Positions 24,742 through 35,907 of a DNA stretch of 64,000 nt are shown in pieces. Both the position numbers and the translations under genes were made by a program. The stretch spans positions 186,001-250,000 of the forward strand of contig NZ_JSYG01000009.1 in NCBI RefSeq assembly GCF_000784735.1, read 5' to 3'. Every line of letters starts with the position of its first letter. Positions within the stretch are counted from its first letter, which is position 1. Origin of the DNA: Dickeya undicola. GTDB taxonomy: Bacteria > Pseudomonadota > Gammaproteobacteria > Enterobacterales > Enterobacteriaceae. The notes below the pieces were generated by a model. That model searched no databases and had not been told where the DNA came from. It saw only the letters and a list, made by a program, of their open reading frames with translations.

Positions 24742-25078
24742 ACCGCTGGAATTTATTAGGCTGATCAGGAGCGAGTTTAAGGGGTAATCAGCATCTAATC
24801 AATTGATTTAATTGTAAAAAAAATTTTTTAAAAATTACAAAAACAGTTGAATTTAGAGGCTGGGATTAACGATTTGGCGTTAAATAAAATAAGTTTTTGT
24901 AGTGATTATACACACGAGGTTTATATTATTTAATTTGTTATTTACCGTTTTATAACAACACTGCCTTTATCAAAAATAAATATCCCTCATGACGCAATAT
25001 ACCCATATTAAAATAAGGGATAAGCAAGGCGTAAAAATTAAGATTACGCGTGCCCCCAGCGCTGATCAGTAAAAAAAG

Positions 25079-25257
25079 TATACCCACCGTATTCACGTCA
25101 CAGGTGTGTTGGCTGAATTACTCGGCCATTCCATGGTCCTCACCTCTTCGGGGCCGCCGCCAGCCGCGTTCAAATCGGCTTACGCCAATTGACGCTCTCT
25201 CGAATCGCTTACCTGAATAAGATCATCGAGATTCACTCACTTGCCGCGTAACAAGGC
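25079..25257. repeat. degenerate ERIC-like intergenic repeat
   Basis: It opens with TATACCC followed by CAGGTGTGTTGGCTG, and near the end has GAATCGCTTACCTGAATAAG, then ATTCACTCACTTGCCGC. These pieces resemble, from memory, the outer and central parts of enterobacterial ERIC-type repeats. It is longer than a standard 127-bp unit, with an unrelated middle, and the right TATACCC end is not preserved. It sits between the convergent-to-gap focA promoter region and ycaO. Confidence 0.45.
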
Positions 25258-25397
25258 TCTTATAAACCTGACCTTAAAGGGTTAACGCGTTTTGCCCTGC
25301 ATATTGCGGGTATCTATGAAAAAAATGCAGGCATTATCTGTGATGAATAGGTAGCTGACCGAACGCGACGGGGCGCCCGGTCAGTTACAGCGGTGAT

Positions 25398-27161
25398 TTA
25401 TTTCACCGGCCAGTGCTGGCGTTTAGCACGTTGCAATTTTTCATAAGCCGCCAGCAATGACTGATGAGCTGGCAGCGCCTTCAAATCAGCATCAACAGCG
25501 AACAGGCCATAAAAGCACTGTTCACCGACAATGGCAGCGCTTGCAGCGTCAACGGCGTCCTGTCCGTACATACGCACGAAGGTATCGTAGTATTGAGCGG
25601 GGTCGCGTTCAGGCTCCAGCGCCAGTTGCAGCAGCGTTTGCAAGCAGCGGTAGTAATTACTGCGTGCTGGAGCAAAAACAGACTGGTTGAAATCCAGTGA
25701 CCATTCTGCCCAGCTCAGCGCCTGTTCCAGGTCGCCGCCAGCCAGGGCCAGCATGGATTTCAGTTCGCCAATGCGCAATGTGAACCAACCGTTGTCTTTG
25801 CCGGTCGCAATTCCTAACAGCTCGCGTACGCGGGTGAAATCATCCAACCCTTCGTCATCCAGTTGCTGCAACATGGCCAGATAATCCGCTTTTTCCCATT
25901 GGCTGTCCGGCAGGGACAGCAGGGTTTCACGCAGATGCGCGCCCATACTGTTGTTCGCCAGCAACAGGTCTTCCGCTGGGTAGATGTCCGACATGCCTGG
26001 AACCAGAATACGGCAGGCGTACACCGACAGGTGCTCGTAATCCGCGATATACACTTCTTTATCTTCTTTATTGAAGATCGCCATCAGCGTTGCAAATTCT
26101 TGCTCGGTGGTGCCGCTGAAGTTCCAATCGGCGAACGTGTAGTCAGCCTGGGTTTTAAACAGATCCCAGGAAATCAGGCCACTGGAATCGATAAAGTGAG
26201 TTTCCAGGTTGGTATGCTCCGCAACTTCTTCATTGTCGAATGTTGGCGGTGTAAAAACGTCCAGGTCTTTCAGTCCCCGACCTTGCAGCAATTCGGTGAC
26301 GGTACGCTCTAAGGCGACACCGAAATCCGGGTGTGCACCAAACGAGGCAAAACAGGTGCCGTTGGCTGGGTTGAACAGCACCACGCAGATCACTGGGTAC
26401 TGGCCGCCGAGAGAAGCGTCATAGGCGAAAATCGGGAAGCCTTCCTGCTCAAGCGTGGCAATAGCCTCCACTACGCCAGGATAGCGTGACAGCACATCGT
26501 CCGGTATTGCCGGAAGGCTGATGGCTTCGGCGATAATACGATTCTTCACATAGCGTTCAAAAACTTCTGACAACCCCTGAACCCGTGCTTCATTACGGGT
26601 ATTGCCTGCGGACATACCGTTCGACACATACAGGTTGCCGACGATGTTCATCGGGATATACACCGTCTGCTGGTCGGACTGACGGGTAAACGGCAGGGCA
26701 CAGATACCGCGGTTATGGTTGCCTGATTGCAGGTCCACCAGATCGCTGGCGACCAATTGTTGTTCCGGGTCATAAAAGGCGTGCAGGCGTGCATCCAGAA
26801 TGCCTTCTGGCAAGCTGTCGTCTTCGGGCAACGGGAACCACTTCTCGTCAGGGTAATGCACGAAGTCACCTTCGGCGATCTGTTGGCCCAGATAGAAATC
26901 GGCAAAAAAGTAGTTGGTGGACAAACGTTCGAAGTATTCGCCTAGCGCGGAAGCCAGAGCGGCTTTCCGGGTTGCGCCTTTGCCGTTGGTGAAACACAGT
27001 GCGCAGTCGCGGTCACGAATATGTACCGACCAGACGTTGGGCACCGGATTCAGCCATGAGGCTTCTTCGATGTTGAACCCCAGGTTGAGGAGCTGCTGTT
27101 GAAAACGGGCGATGGAATCTTCCAGGGCGGCGTCTTTGCCTGGGATAAACGTTTGGGTCAT
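25398..27161 (-). CDS. ycaO: YcaO, ATP-dependent cyclodehydratase-like protein
   Basis: A 587-residue member of the YcaO superfamily, matching the E. coli protein from MTQTFIPGKDAALEDSIARF to the C-terminal tetratricopeptide-like part (about residues 410-587). YcaO proteins bind ATP through conserved Glu/Asp residues, seen here in SALGEYFERLSTNYF and VQGLSEVFERYVKNRI. In E. coli YcaO enhances RimO-dependent methylthiolation of ribosomal protein S12; it is not linked to a peptide substrate gene here. Order focA-ycaO-serC is that of E. coli, without ycaP. Confidence 0.94.
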   Translation of the reverse strand: MTQTFIPGKDAALEDSIARFQQQLLNLGFNIEEASWLNPVPNVWSVHIRDRDCALCFTNGKGATRKAALASALGEYFERLSTNYFFADFYLGQQIAEGDFVHYPDEKWFPLPEDDSLPEGILDARLHAFYDPEQQLVASDLVDLQSGNHNRGICALPFTRQSDQQTVYIPMNIVGNLYVSNGMSAGNTRNEARVQGLSEVFERYVKNRIIAEAISLPAIPDDVLSRYPGVVEAIATLEQEGFPIFAYDASLGGQYPVICVVLFNPANGTCFASFGAHPDFGVALERTVTELLQGRGLKDLDVFTPPTFDNEEVAEHTNLETHFIDSSGLISWDLFKTQADYTFADWNFSGTTEQEFATLMAIFNKEDKEVYIADYEHLSVYACRILVPGMSDIYPAEDLLLANNSMGAHLRETLLSLPDSQWEKADYLAMLQQLDDEGLDDFTRVRELLGIATGKDNGWFTLRIGELKSMLALAGGDLEQALSWAEWSLDFNQSVFAPARSNYYRCLQTLLQLALEPERDPAQYYDTFVRMYGQDAVDAASAAIVGEQCFYGLFAVDADLKALPAHQSLLAAYEKLQRAKRQHWPVK

Positions 27162-27433
27162 GGTTCGAACCTGAATGTGTTATGAGGAGGCTGCATCATA
27201 CGTGGTTTTGTGTGCTGACTCTATCCTGCATGTTGCGTATTGCGCGGCGTATTCCGGCGATGATGTAACAGATGTATCGCCGGGGACGATAACAGGCGAA
27301 CGAGCGCGCAAGTTTTCCGACATCAGGGGCAATAAGCATTGCAGGCAGGAAAAACGAGTGATAAAACCGATAGCAGGGTAAACTGATGCGACTTAGACAG
27401 GTTGCTATTTATAGTGATAGGTGGTGAGGGGAA

Positions 27434-28519
27434 ATGACTCAGGTTTTTAATTTTAGTGCTGGTCCGGCCATGTTACCGGTAGAAGTGTTGCGTCGTGCAG
27501 AACAGGAACTGTGCAACTGGCATGGGCTGGGTACGTCGGTGATGGAGATCAGCCACCGTAGTAAAGAATTCATGCAAGTGGCCAGCGAGTCTGAGCAGGA
27601 TTTGCGTGACTTGCTGAAAATCCCCTCGAATTACAAAGTATTATTCTGTCATGGCGGTGCCCGAGCGCAATTTGCAGCGGTTCCACTCAACCTGCTGGGC
27701 GATAACACCAAAGCCGACTACATCGATGGCGGTTACTGGGCACACAGCGCGGTCAAGGAAGCTGAAAAATACCTCACCCCAAATGTCATTGACGTGAAAA
27801 CTCGCGTTGATGGTCTGCGCGGTGTGAAACCGATGAGTGAGTGGGCACTGTCAGATGATGCGGCCTATGTTCATTATTGCCCGAACGAAACCATTGACGG
27901 TTTGGCGATTGAAGAAACGCCGGATTTCGGTGACAAAATTGTGGTGGCGGACTATTCCTCTAGCATTCTTTCCCGCCCGGTGGATGTCAGCCGCTATGGT
28001 GTAATTTATGCTGGCGCGCAGAAAAATGTTGGGCCAGCCGGACTCACGTTGGTGATTGTGCGTGAAGACCTGCTCGGTAAGGCGCGCCGTGAGTTGCCGT
28101 CGATTCTGGATTACAAAATCCTGGCTGAGAACGATTCCATGTTCAACACACCGCCGACGTTTGCCTGGTATCTGTCCGGAATGGTGTTCAAGTGGCTGAA
28201 AGAACAGGGCGGCTTGCTGGAGATGGAAAAACGTAATCAAGCTAAGGCTGAACTGCTGTATGCCGCGATTGATGGCAGCGATTTTTATCGTAACGACGTA
28301 GTGCTGAACAGCCGTTCCCGCATGAATGTACCGTTCCAGCTGGCTGATGCGGCATTGGATCCGGTGTTCCTGCAGGAGGCCCAGGCTGCTGGTCTGCACG
28401 CACTGAAGGGCCACCGTGTTGTAGGTGGTATGCGTGCATCTATCTACAACGCTATGCCGTTGGAAGGCGTAAAAGCGCTGACTGAATTCATGGTCGACTT
28501 TGAGCGTCGCCACGGCTGA
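27434..28519 (+). CDS. serC: phosphoserine aminotransferase
   Basis: SerC transaminates 3-phosphohydroxypyruvate in serine synthesis and a related intermediate in pyridoxal-phosphate synthesis. The 361-residue protein begins [20 protein letters not shown]. The PLP-binding lysine is in [14 protein letters not shown] (near residue 198), and the substrate-binding [17 protein letters not shown] and [12 protein letters not shown] blocks are present. A GGTGAGGGG sequence precedes the ATG. In E. coli it is co-transcribed with aroA; here a repeat element and a terminator lie between the two. Confidence 0.96.
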   Translation: MTQVFNFSAGPAMLPVEVLRRAEQELCNWHGLGTSVMEISHRSKEFMQVASESEQDLRDLLKIPSNYKVLFCHGGARAQFAAVPLNLLGDNTKADYIDGGYWAHSAVKEAEKYLTPNVIDVKTRVDGLRGVKPMSEWALSDDAAYVHYCPNETIDGLAIEETPDFGDKIVVADYSSSILSRPVDVSRYGVIYAGAQKNVGPAGLTLVIVREDLLGKARRELPSILDYKILAENDSMFNTPPTFAWYLSGMVFKWLKEQGGLLEMEKRNQAKAELLYAAIDGSDFYRNDVVLNSRSRMNVPFQLADAALDPVFLQEAQAAGLHALKGHRVVGGMRASIYNAMPLEGVKALTEFMVDFERRHG

Positions 28520-28525
28520 TAAATA

Positions 28526-28661
28526 TATACCCTAAATCATTCGAGTTGCAGGACAACCGACTGGTGTGTTGAACAACGCTACGCTTGGCCCTTTGGGGTT
28601 AGATTCACTGGAGCCTTGTAACGCCGCTGAGGCACCTGCACCTTGACGTATAACGGGTATA
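28526..28661. repeat. 136-bp TATACCC-ended intergenic repeat (ERIC-like)
   Basis: The element runs from TATACCC to GGGTATA, with related inverted ends: TATACCCTAAATCATTCGAG then TTGCAGG on the left, and the complement TATACCCGTTATACGTCAAG then GTGCAGG on the right. Such ends are typical of ERIC-type palindromic repeats of enterobacteria as I remember them. The centre does not carry a recognisable ERIC core. It starts 6 bp after the serC stop codon. Confidence 0.6.
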
Positions 28662-28687
28662 GCGCAATAACGTGCTGCTTCTGATTT

Positions 28688-28716
28688 TAAACCCCGGTGT
28701 CTGGCCGGGGTTTTTG
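28688..28716 (+). terminator. terminator between serC and aroA
   Basis: AACCCCGG and CCGGGGTT form an 8-bp stem with a seven-base loop and are followed by TTTG. It lies downstream of the repeat element and 28 bp before aroA, so serC and aroA are probably at least partly uncoupled. Confidence 0.8.
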
Positions 28717-28743
28717 TGTTAACTCTTGGAGAACATGTTTCAC

Positions 28744-30033
28744 ATGCAGGAATCCCTGACCCTACAACCGATTTCATTAATTAATGGCACGATCAATCTG
28801 CCAGGTTCCAAAAGCGTTTCTAACCGTGCGTTGCTGCTGGCAGCATTGGCCAAAGGCACAACTCATCTGACCAACCTGTTGGACAGTGACGATGTTCGTC
28901 ATATGCTTAATGCGCTAAGCGCATTAGGGGTTGAATACCACTTGTCGGACAGCCGCACGGAGTGTGAAATCGTTGGCGTGGGAGGCGCACTCACGGCGTC
29001 TGCACCACTGGAACTGTTTTTAGGGAACGCTGGGACTGCAATGCGCCCGCTGGCTGCTGCGCTGTGTCTGACGGATGCCGAGATCGTGCTGACCGGTGAA
29101 CCTCGCATGAAAGAGCGTCCGATTGGTCATCTGGTGGACGCGTTACGTCAAGGGGGAGCCCGCATCGACTATCTGGAACAGGAGAATTATCCGCCGCTGC
29201 GTCTGCAAGGGGGCTTCAACGGTGGCGATATCAGTGTAGACGGTTCAGTATCCAGCCAGTTTCTCACCGCGTTGCTAATGGCGGCACCGTTAGCGGCGCA
29301 GGATACGCGTATCAGCATTAAAGGTGATCTGGTTTCCAAACCTTATATTGATATCACTCTGCACATGATGGAAACATTCGGCATCACGGTGCTCAATAAC
29401 GATTACCAGACCTTCGTGGTCGCCGGCAATCAGCATTACCAGTCCCCCGACCATTATCTGGTGGAGGGTGACGCATCGTCTGCCTCTTATTTCCTGGCGG
29501 CTGCGGCTATTCGCGGAGGGACAGTACGTGTGACTGGCGTAGGTCGCCAGAGCGTACAGGGCGATATCCGTTTTGCCGATGTGTTGGAGAAAATGGGCGC
29601 GACAATCCGCTGGGGGGATGACTATATTGAATGTCAGCGCGGTAGTCTCCACGCCATCGATATGGATATGAATCATATCCCTGATGCGGCAATGACCATC
29701 GCGACGGCTGCGTTGTTTGCCGATGGTGGAGCAACGACATTGCGTAATATCTATAACTGGCGCGTAAAAGAAACCGATCGTCTGACGGCGATGGCGACGG
29801 AGCTGCGTAAGGTCGGCGCTGAAGTAGAGGAAGGGCACGACTACATTCGCATTACCCCGCCAACGCAACTGAAAGTAGCCGAAATCGGCACGTATAATGA
29901 CCATCGTATGGCGATGTGCTTTTCGCTGGTGGCCTTATCTGACACGCCGGTGACCATTCTTGACCCTAAATGTACCGCTAAAACGTTCCCGGATTACTTT
30001 CAGCAACTGGAACGCCTGAGCCAGCACAACTGA
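28744..30033 (+). CDS. aroA: 3-phosphoshikimate 1-carboxyvinyltransferase (EPSP synthase)
   Basis: AroA transfers enolpyruvate from PEP to shikimate-3-phosphate in the chorismate pathway. The 429-residue protein has [18 protein letters not shown] (substrate-binding Lys-Ser), the PEP-loop [15 protein letters not shown] and the [15 protein letters not shown]-terminal block. Sequence is of the glyphosate-sensitive class I type. I chose the ATG at 28744 ([10 protein letters not shown]); an ATG at 28735 and a TTG at 28726 are also in frame, and the GGAG at 28728 falls between them, so the start is uncertain by up to six codons. Confidence 0.95.
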   Translation: MQESLTLQPISLINGTINLPGSKSVSNRALLLAALAKGTTHLTNLLDSDDVRHMLNALSALGVEYHLSDSRTECEIVGVGGALTASAPLELFLGNAGTAMRPLAAALCLTDAEIVLTGEPRMKERPIGHLVDALRQGGARIDYLEQENYPPLRLQGGFNGGDISVDGSVSSQFLTALLMAAPLAAQDTRISIKGDLVSKPYIDITLHMMETFGITVLNNDYQTFVVAGNQHYQSPDHYLVEGDASSASYFLAAAAIRGGTVRVTGVGRQSVQGDIRFADVLEKMGATIRWGDDYIECQRGSLHAIDMDMNHIPDAAMTIATAALFADGGATTLRNIYNWRVKETDRLTAMATELRKVGAEVEEGHDYIRITPPTQLKVAEIGTYNDHRMAMCFSLVALSDTPVTILDPKCTAKTFPDYFQQLERLSQHN

Positions 30034-30038
30034 TAGTC

Positions 30039-30073
30039 TGACGCACAGAACTACGTTATGGCTCTGTGCGTCA
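30039..30073 (+). terminator. hairpin downstream of aroA
   Basis: TGACGCACAGA (30039-30049) and TCTGTGCGTCA (30063-30073) form a perfect 11-bp stem 6 bp after the aroA stop. It lacks a T run (ACATTTA follows), so it may protect the 3' end rather than terminate efficiently. Confidence 0.5.
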
Positions 30074-30226
30074 ACATTTAGCGTTATACTCTGGGTATCA
30101 CAATATTTTCCCGATCTTCTGCAGTAATAAGTCTTTAATTTCACGCTTGCTGCCACAGCAGGGTATAATGACTTATTGTTTTGTCTACAATGACATGCGA
30201 TTTCCCTGTTTTGTAAGGAGTGAGAG

Positions 30227-30913
30227 ATGGCGGTGACTGCACCGGTAATTACGGTTGACGGGCCAAGTGGTGCGGGCAAGGGAACCCTTTGCAAGGCGCT
30301 GGCCAACGCGCTGCAGTGGAATCTGCTGGATTCCGGCGCGATTTATCGTGTGCTGGCGTTGGCAGCCCTGCATCATCAGGTGGACATTGCCTCTGAGGAG
30401 GCGCTGGTGCCGATAGCATCACATCTGGATGTGCGGTTTGTGCCGGAAGACGGGCAACTGAAAGTGATCCTGGAAGGCGAAGATGTCAGCAATGAGATTC
30501 GTAGCCAGGAAGTGAGTAATACAGCGTCTCAGGCCGCCGTATTTCCGCGGGTGCGTGAAGCGTTGTTGCGTCGCCAGCGCGCTTTTCGTGACATGCCGGG
30601 GCTGATTGCTGACGGTCGCGACATGGGAACGGTCGTGTTCCCCGATGCGTCAGTGAAGATTTTTCTGGATGCCAGCGCGGAAGAACGCGCCAAACGTCGA
30701 ATGCTCCAGTTGCAGGCGAAGGGGTTTAATGTTAACTTTGAACGTCTTTTGTCCGAGATCAAAGAGCGTGACGAGCGTGACCGTAATCGACCGGTTGCGC
30801 CGTTGGTGCCAGCACCGGATGCATTGGTGTTGGATTCCACACATATGACGCTGGATGAAGTGGTCGGGCAGGCGCTGACGTATGTGCGCCAGATATTGCC
30901 TCAATCGGCCTAA
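30227..30913 (+). CDS. cmk: cytidylate kinase
   Basis: Cmk phosphorylates CMP and dCMP to the diphosphates and supports nucleotide recycling. The 228-residue protein has the P-loop GPSGAGKGT (about residues 13-21), the [17 protein letters not shown] and [16 protein letters not shown] nucleotide-monophosphate-binding segments and a LID region with [30 protein letters not shown] run precedes the ATG. The E. coli ycaL gene, which lies between aroA and cmk there, is missing. rpsA follows 104 bp downstream. Confidence 0.95.
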   Translation: MAVTAPVITVDGPSGAGKGTLCKALANALQWNLLDSGAIYRVLALAALHHQVDIASEEALVPIASHLDVRFVPEDGQLKVILEGEDVSNEIRSQEVSNTASQAAVFPRVREALLRRQRAFRDMPGLIADGRDMGTVVFPDASVKIFLDASAEERAKRRMLQLQAKGFNVNFERLLSEIKERDERDRNRPVAPLVPAPDALVLDSTHMTLDEVVGQALTYVRQILPQSA

Positions 30914-31017
30914 TATTATTTTTTACCTCGCCGCAAGGATGTGGCGGGGATGTGAAACAACCCCATCGAGCAGGATGCCAGATGGACGTTAAATTTAAAA
31001 ACCCAAAGATTATCAAC

Positions 31018-32691
31018 ATGACTGAATCTTTTGCTCAACTCTTTGAAGAATCCCTGAAAGAAATTGAAACCCGTCCGGGTTCCATCGTTCGCGGCGTTGT
31101 GGTTGCTATTGACAAGGACGTTGTCCTGGTTGATGCCGGCCTGAAATCTGAATCTGCCATTCCGGTAGAGCAGTTCAAAAACGCTCAGGGTGAAATTGAA
31201 ATCCAGATTGGTGATGAAGTAGACGTAGCTCTGGACGCGGTAGAAGACGGCTTCGGCGAAACTCTGCTGTCTCGTGAAAAAGCTAAACGTCACGAAGCAT
31301 GGCTGATGCTGGAAAAAGCTTACGAAGAAGCTGCCACTGTTACCGGTGTTATTAACGGTAAAGTGAAAGGCGGTTTCACCGTTGAGCTGAACGGTATCCG
31401 TGCGTTCCTGCCGGGTTCTCTGGTTGATGTCCGTCCGGTACGTGACACCCTGCATCTGGAAGGCAAAGAGCTTGAGTTCAAAGTGATCAAGCTGGACCAG
31501 AAACGCAACAACGTTGTGGTTTCCCGTCGTGCCGTTATCGAATCTGAAAACAGCGCTGAGCGCGATCAACTGCTGGAAAACCTGCAGGAAGGCATGGAAG
31601 TCAAAGGTATCGTCAAGAACCTCACTGACTACGGTGCATTCGTTGATCTGGGCGGCGTTGACGGTCTGCTGCACATCACTGACATGGCCTGGAAACGCGT
31701 TAAGCATCCGAGCGAAATCGTCAATGTGGGCGACGAAATCACCGTTAAAGTGCTGAAATTCGACCGCGAGCGTACCCGTGTATCTCTGGGCCTGAAACAG
31801 CTGGGCGAAGATCCGTGGGTTGCTATCGCTAAGCGCTACCCGGAAGGCACCAAACTGACCGGTCGCGTAACCAACCTGACTGATTACGGCTGCTTCGTAG
31901 AAATCGAAGAAGGCGTTGAAGGTCTGGTACACGTTTCTGAAATGGACTGGACCAACAAAAACATCCATCCGTCCAAAGTGGTTAACGTGGGCGACGTGGT
32001 GGAAGTTATGGTTCTGGACATCGACGAAGAACGTCGTCGTATCTCCCTGGGCCTGAAACAGTGCAAAGCCAACCCGTGGCAGCAGTTCGCTGAAACCCAC
32101 AACAAGGGTGACCGCGTAGAAGGCAAGATCAAGTCCATCACTGACTTTGGTATCTTCATCGGTCTGGATGGCGGTATTGATGGCCTGGTACACCTGTCTG
32201 ACATCTCCTGGAACGTAGCTGGCGAAGAAGCCGTTCGCGAATACAAGAAAGGCGACGAAATCGCTGCTGTGGTTCTGCAGGTTGATGCCGAGCGTGAGCG
32301 TATCTCCCTGGGCGTGAAACAGCTGGCTGAAGACCCGTTCAACAACTACCTGTCTGTTAACAAGAAAGGTGCAATTGTTACAGGTAAAGTCACCGCAGTT
32401 GACGCCAAAGGTGCTACAGTTGAATTAGCCGATGGTGTTGAAGGTTACCTGCGCGCCTCTGAAGCTTCTCGTGACCGTATCGAAGACGCCACACTGGTTC
32501 TGAACGTGGGTGATGAGATCGAAGCCAAATACACTGGCGTTGATCGCAAAAACCGCGTTGTTAGCCTGTCCATCCGTGCTAAGGATGAAGCTGACGAGAA
32601 AGATGCAATCGCTTCTGTTAACAACAAACAGGAAGAAGGCAACTTCTCTAACGCCATGGCGGAAGCTTTCAAAGCTGCAAAAGGCGAGTAA
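31018..32691 (+). CDS. rpsA: 30S ribosomal protein S1
   Basis: S1 delivers mRNA to the 30S subunit. The 557-residue protein starts [20 protein letters not shown], the canonical N-terminus; an open frame upstream to 30952 is leader. It contains six S1-type OB-fold repeats (about residues 20-90, 105-170, 190-260, 277-347, 364-434 and 450-520), recognisable by repeats of G..F(V/I)...GG(V/I)(D/E)GL.H.SD and VSLGLKQ. Codon use is strongly biased to the optimal set. In E. coli the mRNA leader is recognised by S1 for autocontrol; the leader here was not analysed for that. Confidence 0.97.
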   Translation: MTESFAQLFEESLKEIETRPGSIVRGVVVAIDKDVVLVDAGLKSESAIPVEQFKNAQGEIEIQIGDEVDVALDAVEDGFGETLLSREKAKRHEAWLMLEKAYEEAATVTGVINGKVKGGFTVELNGIRAFLPGSLVDVRPVRDTLHLEGKELEFKVIKLDQKRNNVVVSRRAVIESENSAERDQLLENLQEGMEVKGIVKNLTDYGAFVDLGGVDGLLHITDMAWKRVKHPSEIVNVGDEITVKVLKFDRERTRVSLGLKQLGEDPWVAIAKRYPEGTKLTGRVTNLTDYGCFVEIEEGVEGLVHVSEMDWTNKNIHPSKVVNVGDVVEVMVLDIDEERRRISLGLKQCKANPWQQFAETHNKGDRVEGKIKSITDFGIFIGLDGGIDGLVHLSDISWNVAGEEAVREYKKGDEIAAVVLQVDAERERISLGVKQLAEDPFNNYLSVNKKGAIVTGKVTAVDAKGATVELADGVEGYLRASEASRDRIEDATLVLNVGDEIEAKYTGVDRKNRVVSLSIRAKDEADEKDAIASVNNKQEEGNFSNAMAEAFKAAKGE

Positions 32692-32703
32692 TGACGGTGG
32701 GTT

Positions 32704-32724
32704 GGGCGGCATCGTTTGCCGCCC
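32704..32724 (+). terminator. hairpin between rpsA and ihfB
   Basis: GGGCGGC and GCCGCCC form a 7-bp stem 12 bp after the rpsA stop, followed by GATCTT. Without a T run it is more likely an attenuator or mRNA-stability hairpin, leaving some read-through into ihfB. Confidence 0.5.
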
Positions 32725-32781
32725 GATCTTAAACGGTAGTAAGTTAACGTGGCAGTAATTGACCACATGCTTGGAGGAATC

Positions 32782-33066
32782 ATGACCAAGTCTGAACTTA
32801 TCGAAAGACTTGCTGGACAGCAATCTCATATCCCGGCCAAGGTGGTTGAGGATGCGGTAAAAGAGATGCTGGAACAGATGGCCACTACGTTGGCCAGCGG
32901 TGATCGCATTGAAATCCGCGGGTTTGGCAGTTTTTCACTCCACTACCGTGCACCGCGTGTGGGTCGTAATCCGAAAACTGGCGAGAAAGTGGAACTGGAA
33001 GGCAAATACGTTCCGCATTTCAAACCGGGTAAAGAATTACGCGATCGCGCCAACATTTATGGCTGA
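32782..33066 (+). CDS. ihfB: integration host factor beta subunit
   Basis: IHF-beta pairs with IHF-alpha to bend DNA at specific sites. The 94-residue product ([20 protein letters not shown]) starts at the ATG at 32782, which has GGAGG ahead of it. The beta-arm with the intercalating proline is in [20 protein letters not shown] and the [12 protein letters not shown] core is intact. It follows rpsA as in E. coli, but the next gene there (ycaI) is 27 kb away here. Confidence 0.97.
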   Translation: MTKSELIERLAGQQSHIPAKVVEDAVKEMLEQMATTLASGDRIEIRGFGSFSLHYRAPRVGRNPKTGEKVELEGKYVPHFKPGKELRDRANIYG

Positions 33067-33094
33067 TTAACCAGCTGTAACGCCTGTTTCATAG

Positions 33095-33122
33095 ATAGCA
33101 CCCAGCCGGGTGCTATTTTTTT
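33095..33122 (+). terminator. rho-independent terminator of ihfB
   Basis: ATAGCACCC and GGGTGCTAT (33095-33116) form a 9-bp stem with an AGCC loop and are followed by seven T residues. First of three stacked hairpins between convergent ihfB and hisIE. Confidence 0.9.
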
Positions 33123-33171
33123 GTCTATAGAAAACCCCCAGCCTAGCTGGGGGTTTTCTATAGACAAAAAA
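33117..33171. terminator. 55-bp palindrome acting as a bidirectional terminator
   Basis: Two 26-base arms, TTTTTTGTCTATAGAAAACC then CCCAGC and its exact complement, surround a three-base CTA loop. Either strand would give a very stable hairpin ending in six T residues. It overlaps the T run of the ihfB terminator and the A run of the hisIE terminator. Perfect 26-bp arms are much longer than in ordinary terminators. Confidence 0.85.
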
Positions 33172-33198
33172 GCCCGCTTTACCGACGATAAAGCGGGC
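33168..33198 (-). terminator. rho-independent terminator of the his operon
   Basis: On the minus strand GCCCGCTTTA and TAAAGCGGGC form a 10-bp stem with a seven-base loop, followed by TTTTTT. It lies 8 bp beyond the hisIE stop codon. Confidence 0.9.
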
Positions 33199-33206
33199 AG
33201 GGTGAA

Positions 33207-33814
33207 TTACTTCGTGTGGCGTGCTTTCAGGTTCTGAATGATTGTGCCCAGATCCAGGTTTTGATCTTGCAACAGCACCAGCAGGTGATACATCAAATCG
33301 GAGGCTTCATTCGTCAGTTCGTCGCGGTCATGCACCGTGGCCGCCAGCGCGGTTTCCAGACCCTCTTCGCCGACTTTTTGGGCGATGCGTTTGGTGCCGC
33401 TGGCATATAACTTGGCTGTATAAGAACTGGCTGGATCGGCGTGCTTGCGCTCCGCCAGAAGTTGCTCCAGTTGGTACAAAAACTGCCACTGCGTTTCTGC
33501 CGGGTGGAAACAGCTGTTGTTTCCCAGATGGCAGGTCGGGCCAATCGGGTTGACCAGAATCAGTAGCGTGTCGTTGTCGCAATCCGGCGTGATCGAGACA
33601 ACATTGAGAAAGTGGCCGGAGGATTCGCCTTTGGTCCACAGTCGTTGCTTGGTTCGGGAGTAGAAGGTCACTTTGCCGCTGTCTTCCGTTACCTTCAGCG
33701 CTTCCTGATTCATGTAGCCCAGCATCAGCACTTCGCCGGAAACCGCATGTTGTACGATGGCGGGTAACATGCCGTCAGTTTTTTGCCAGTCGAGCTGGTT
33801 TCGTTGTTGTTCGG

Positions 33815-33821
<7 letters not shown>
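33207..33821 (-). CDS. hisI: phosphoribosyl-AMP cyclohydrolase / phosphoribosyl-ATP pyrophosphatase
   Basis: Bifunctional HisIE performs steps 2 and 3 of histidine synthesis. The 204-residue protein has the N-terminal cyclohydrolase domain ([20 protein letters not shown], with zinc-binding Cys/Asp near [10 protein letters not shown] and NSCFHP) and the C-terminal pyrophosphatase ([15 protein letters not shown]). It is the last gene of the operon and overlaps hisF by 7 bp, so translation is coupled. Confidence 0.96.
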
Positions 33822-35316
<1,495 letters not shown>

Positions 35317-35907
35317 TTACATCTCCAGAAAATTCTTCAGTAGCTGGGCACCGGCAGCGCCAGAGCGTTCCGGGTGGAACTGAACGCCATAGAAGTTATC
35401 CTTCTGTACCGCGGCGGTAAAGGCATCGCCATAGTGAGACTGGGCAATGGTATTGGCGCAAACCGGCATGGCGTAGCTATGCACAAAGTAGAAGTACGAG
35501 CCGTCCGGAATATCGCGGAACAGGCGGTGACCAGCCTGTGGTGTCACCTGATTCCAGCCCATGTGCGGCAAGGGCAGGCCGCGATCGACCATCTGCACCA
35601 CCGGCGTATCGATGATACCCAGCGTATCCACACCGTTACTCTCGTCGCTACGGCTACCCAGCAACTGCATACCAAGACAGATGCCCAGTACCGGCTGGGT
35701 ACAGGCTTTAACCAGGTCGATCAACTGGCGTTCGGCCAGTTGATCCATCGCGGCCTGTGCGGTGCCGACGCCTGGCAGAAACAGTTTATCGGCGCGCAGC
35801 ACCACTTCCGGTTCGCGGCTGACCTGTGGGTCATACCCCAGCCGCTTAACCGCGTACATCACGGAAGACAGATTGGCGCAACCGGTGTCCAGAATCACCA
35901 CATTCAT
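35317..35907 (-). CDS. hisH: imidazole glycerol phosphate synthase glutaminase subunit
   Basis: HisH is the class I glutamine amidotransferase that feeds ammonia to HisF. The nucleophile Cys is in the elbow [19 protein letters not shown] (near residue 77), and the His-Glu of the triad in [13 protein letters not shown] (near 178 and 180). I use the ATG at 35907 ([16 protein letters not shown], 196 residues, as in E. coli); it overlaps the hisB stop as TGATG. A GTG one codon upstream is less likely. Confidence 0.96.
   Translation of the reverse strand: MNVVILDTGCANLSSVMYAVKRLGYDPQVSREPEVVLRADKLFLPGVGTAQAAMDQLAERQLIDLVKACTQPVLGICLGMQLLGSRSDESNGVDTLGIIDTPVVQMVDRGLPLPHMGWNQVTPQAGHRLFRDIPDGSYFYFVHSYAMPVCANTIAQSHYGDAFTAAVQKDNFYGVQFHPERSGAAGAQLLKNFLEM

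Larger units (their letters stand above)
24667..25397. other. 730-bp gene-free interval upstream of focA
   Basis: There is no convincing gene. The part near focA (24667-25050) is markedly AT-rich and probably holds the several promoters this operon has in E. coli, plus an A-tract/T-tract palindrome around 24815-24843. The left arm of a TATCCCT/AGGGATA inverted repeat is at 24981. From 25079 a GC-richer ERIC-like repeat begins. The ycaO stop lies at the right border. Confidence 0.5.

Noticed and set aside
28526-28661. Insertion sequence or MITE between serC and aroA
   Set aside because: TATACCC ends suggest an ERIC-type repeat; no transposase and no visible target-site duplication.
30916-32193. 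425-codon open frame antisense to rpsA
   Set aside because: Shadow of a highly biased gene; composition rich in Phe, His and Gln, without recognisable domains.
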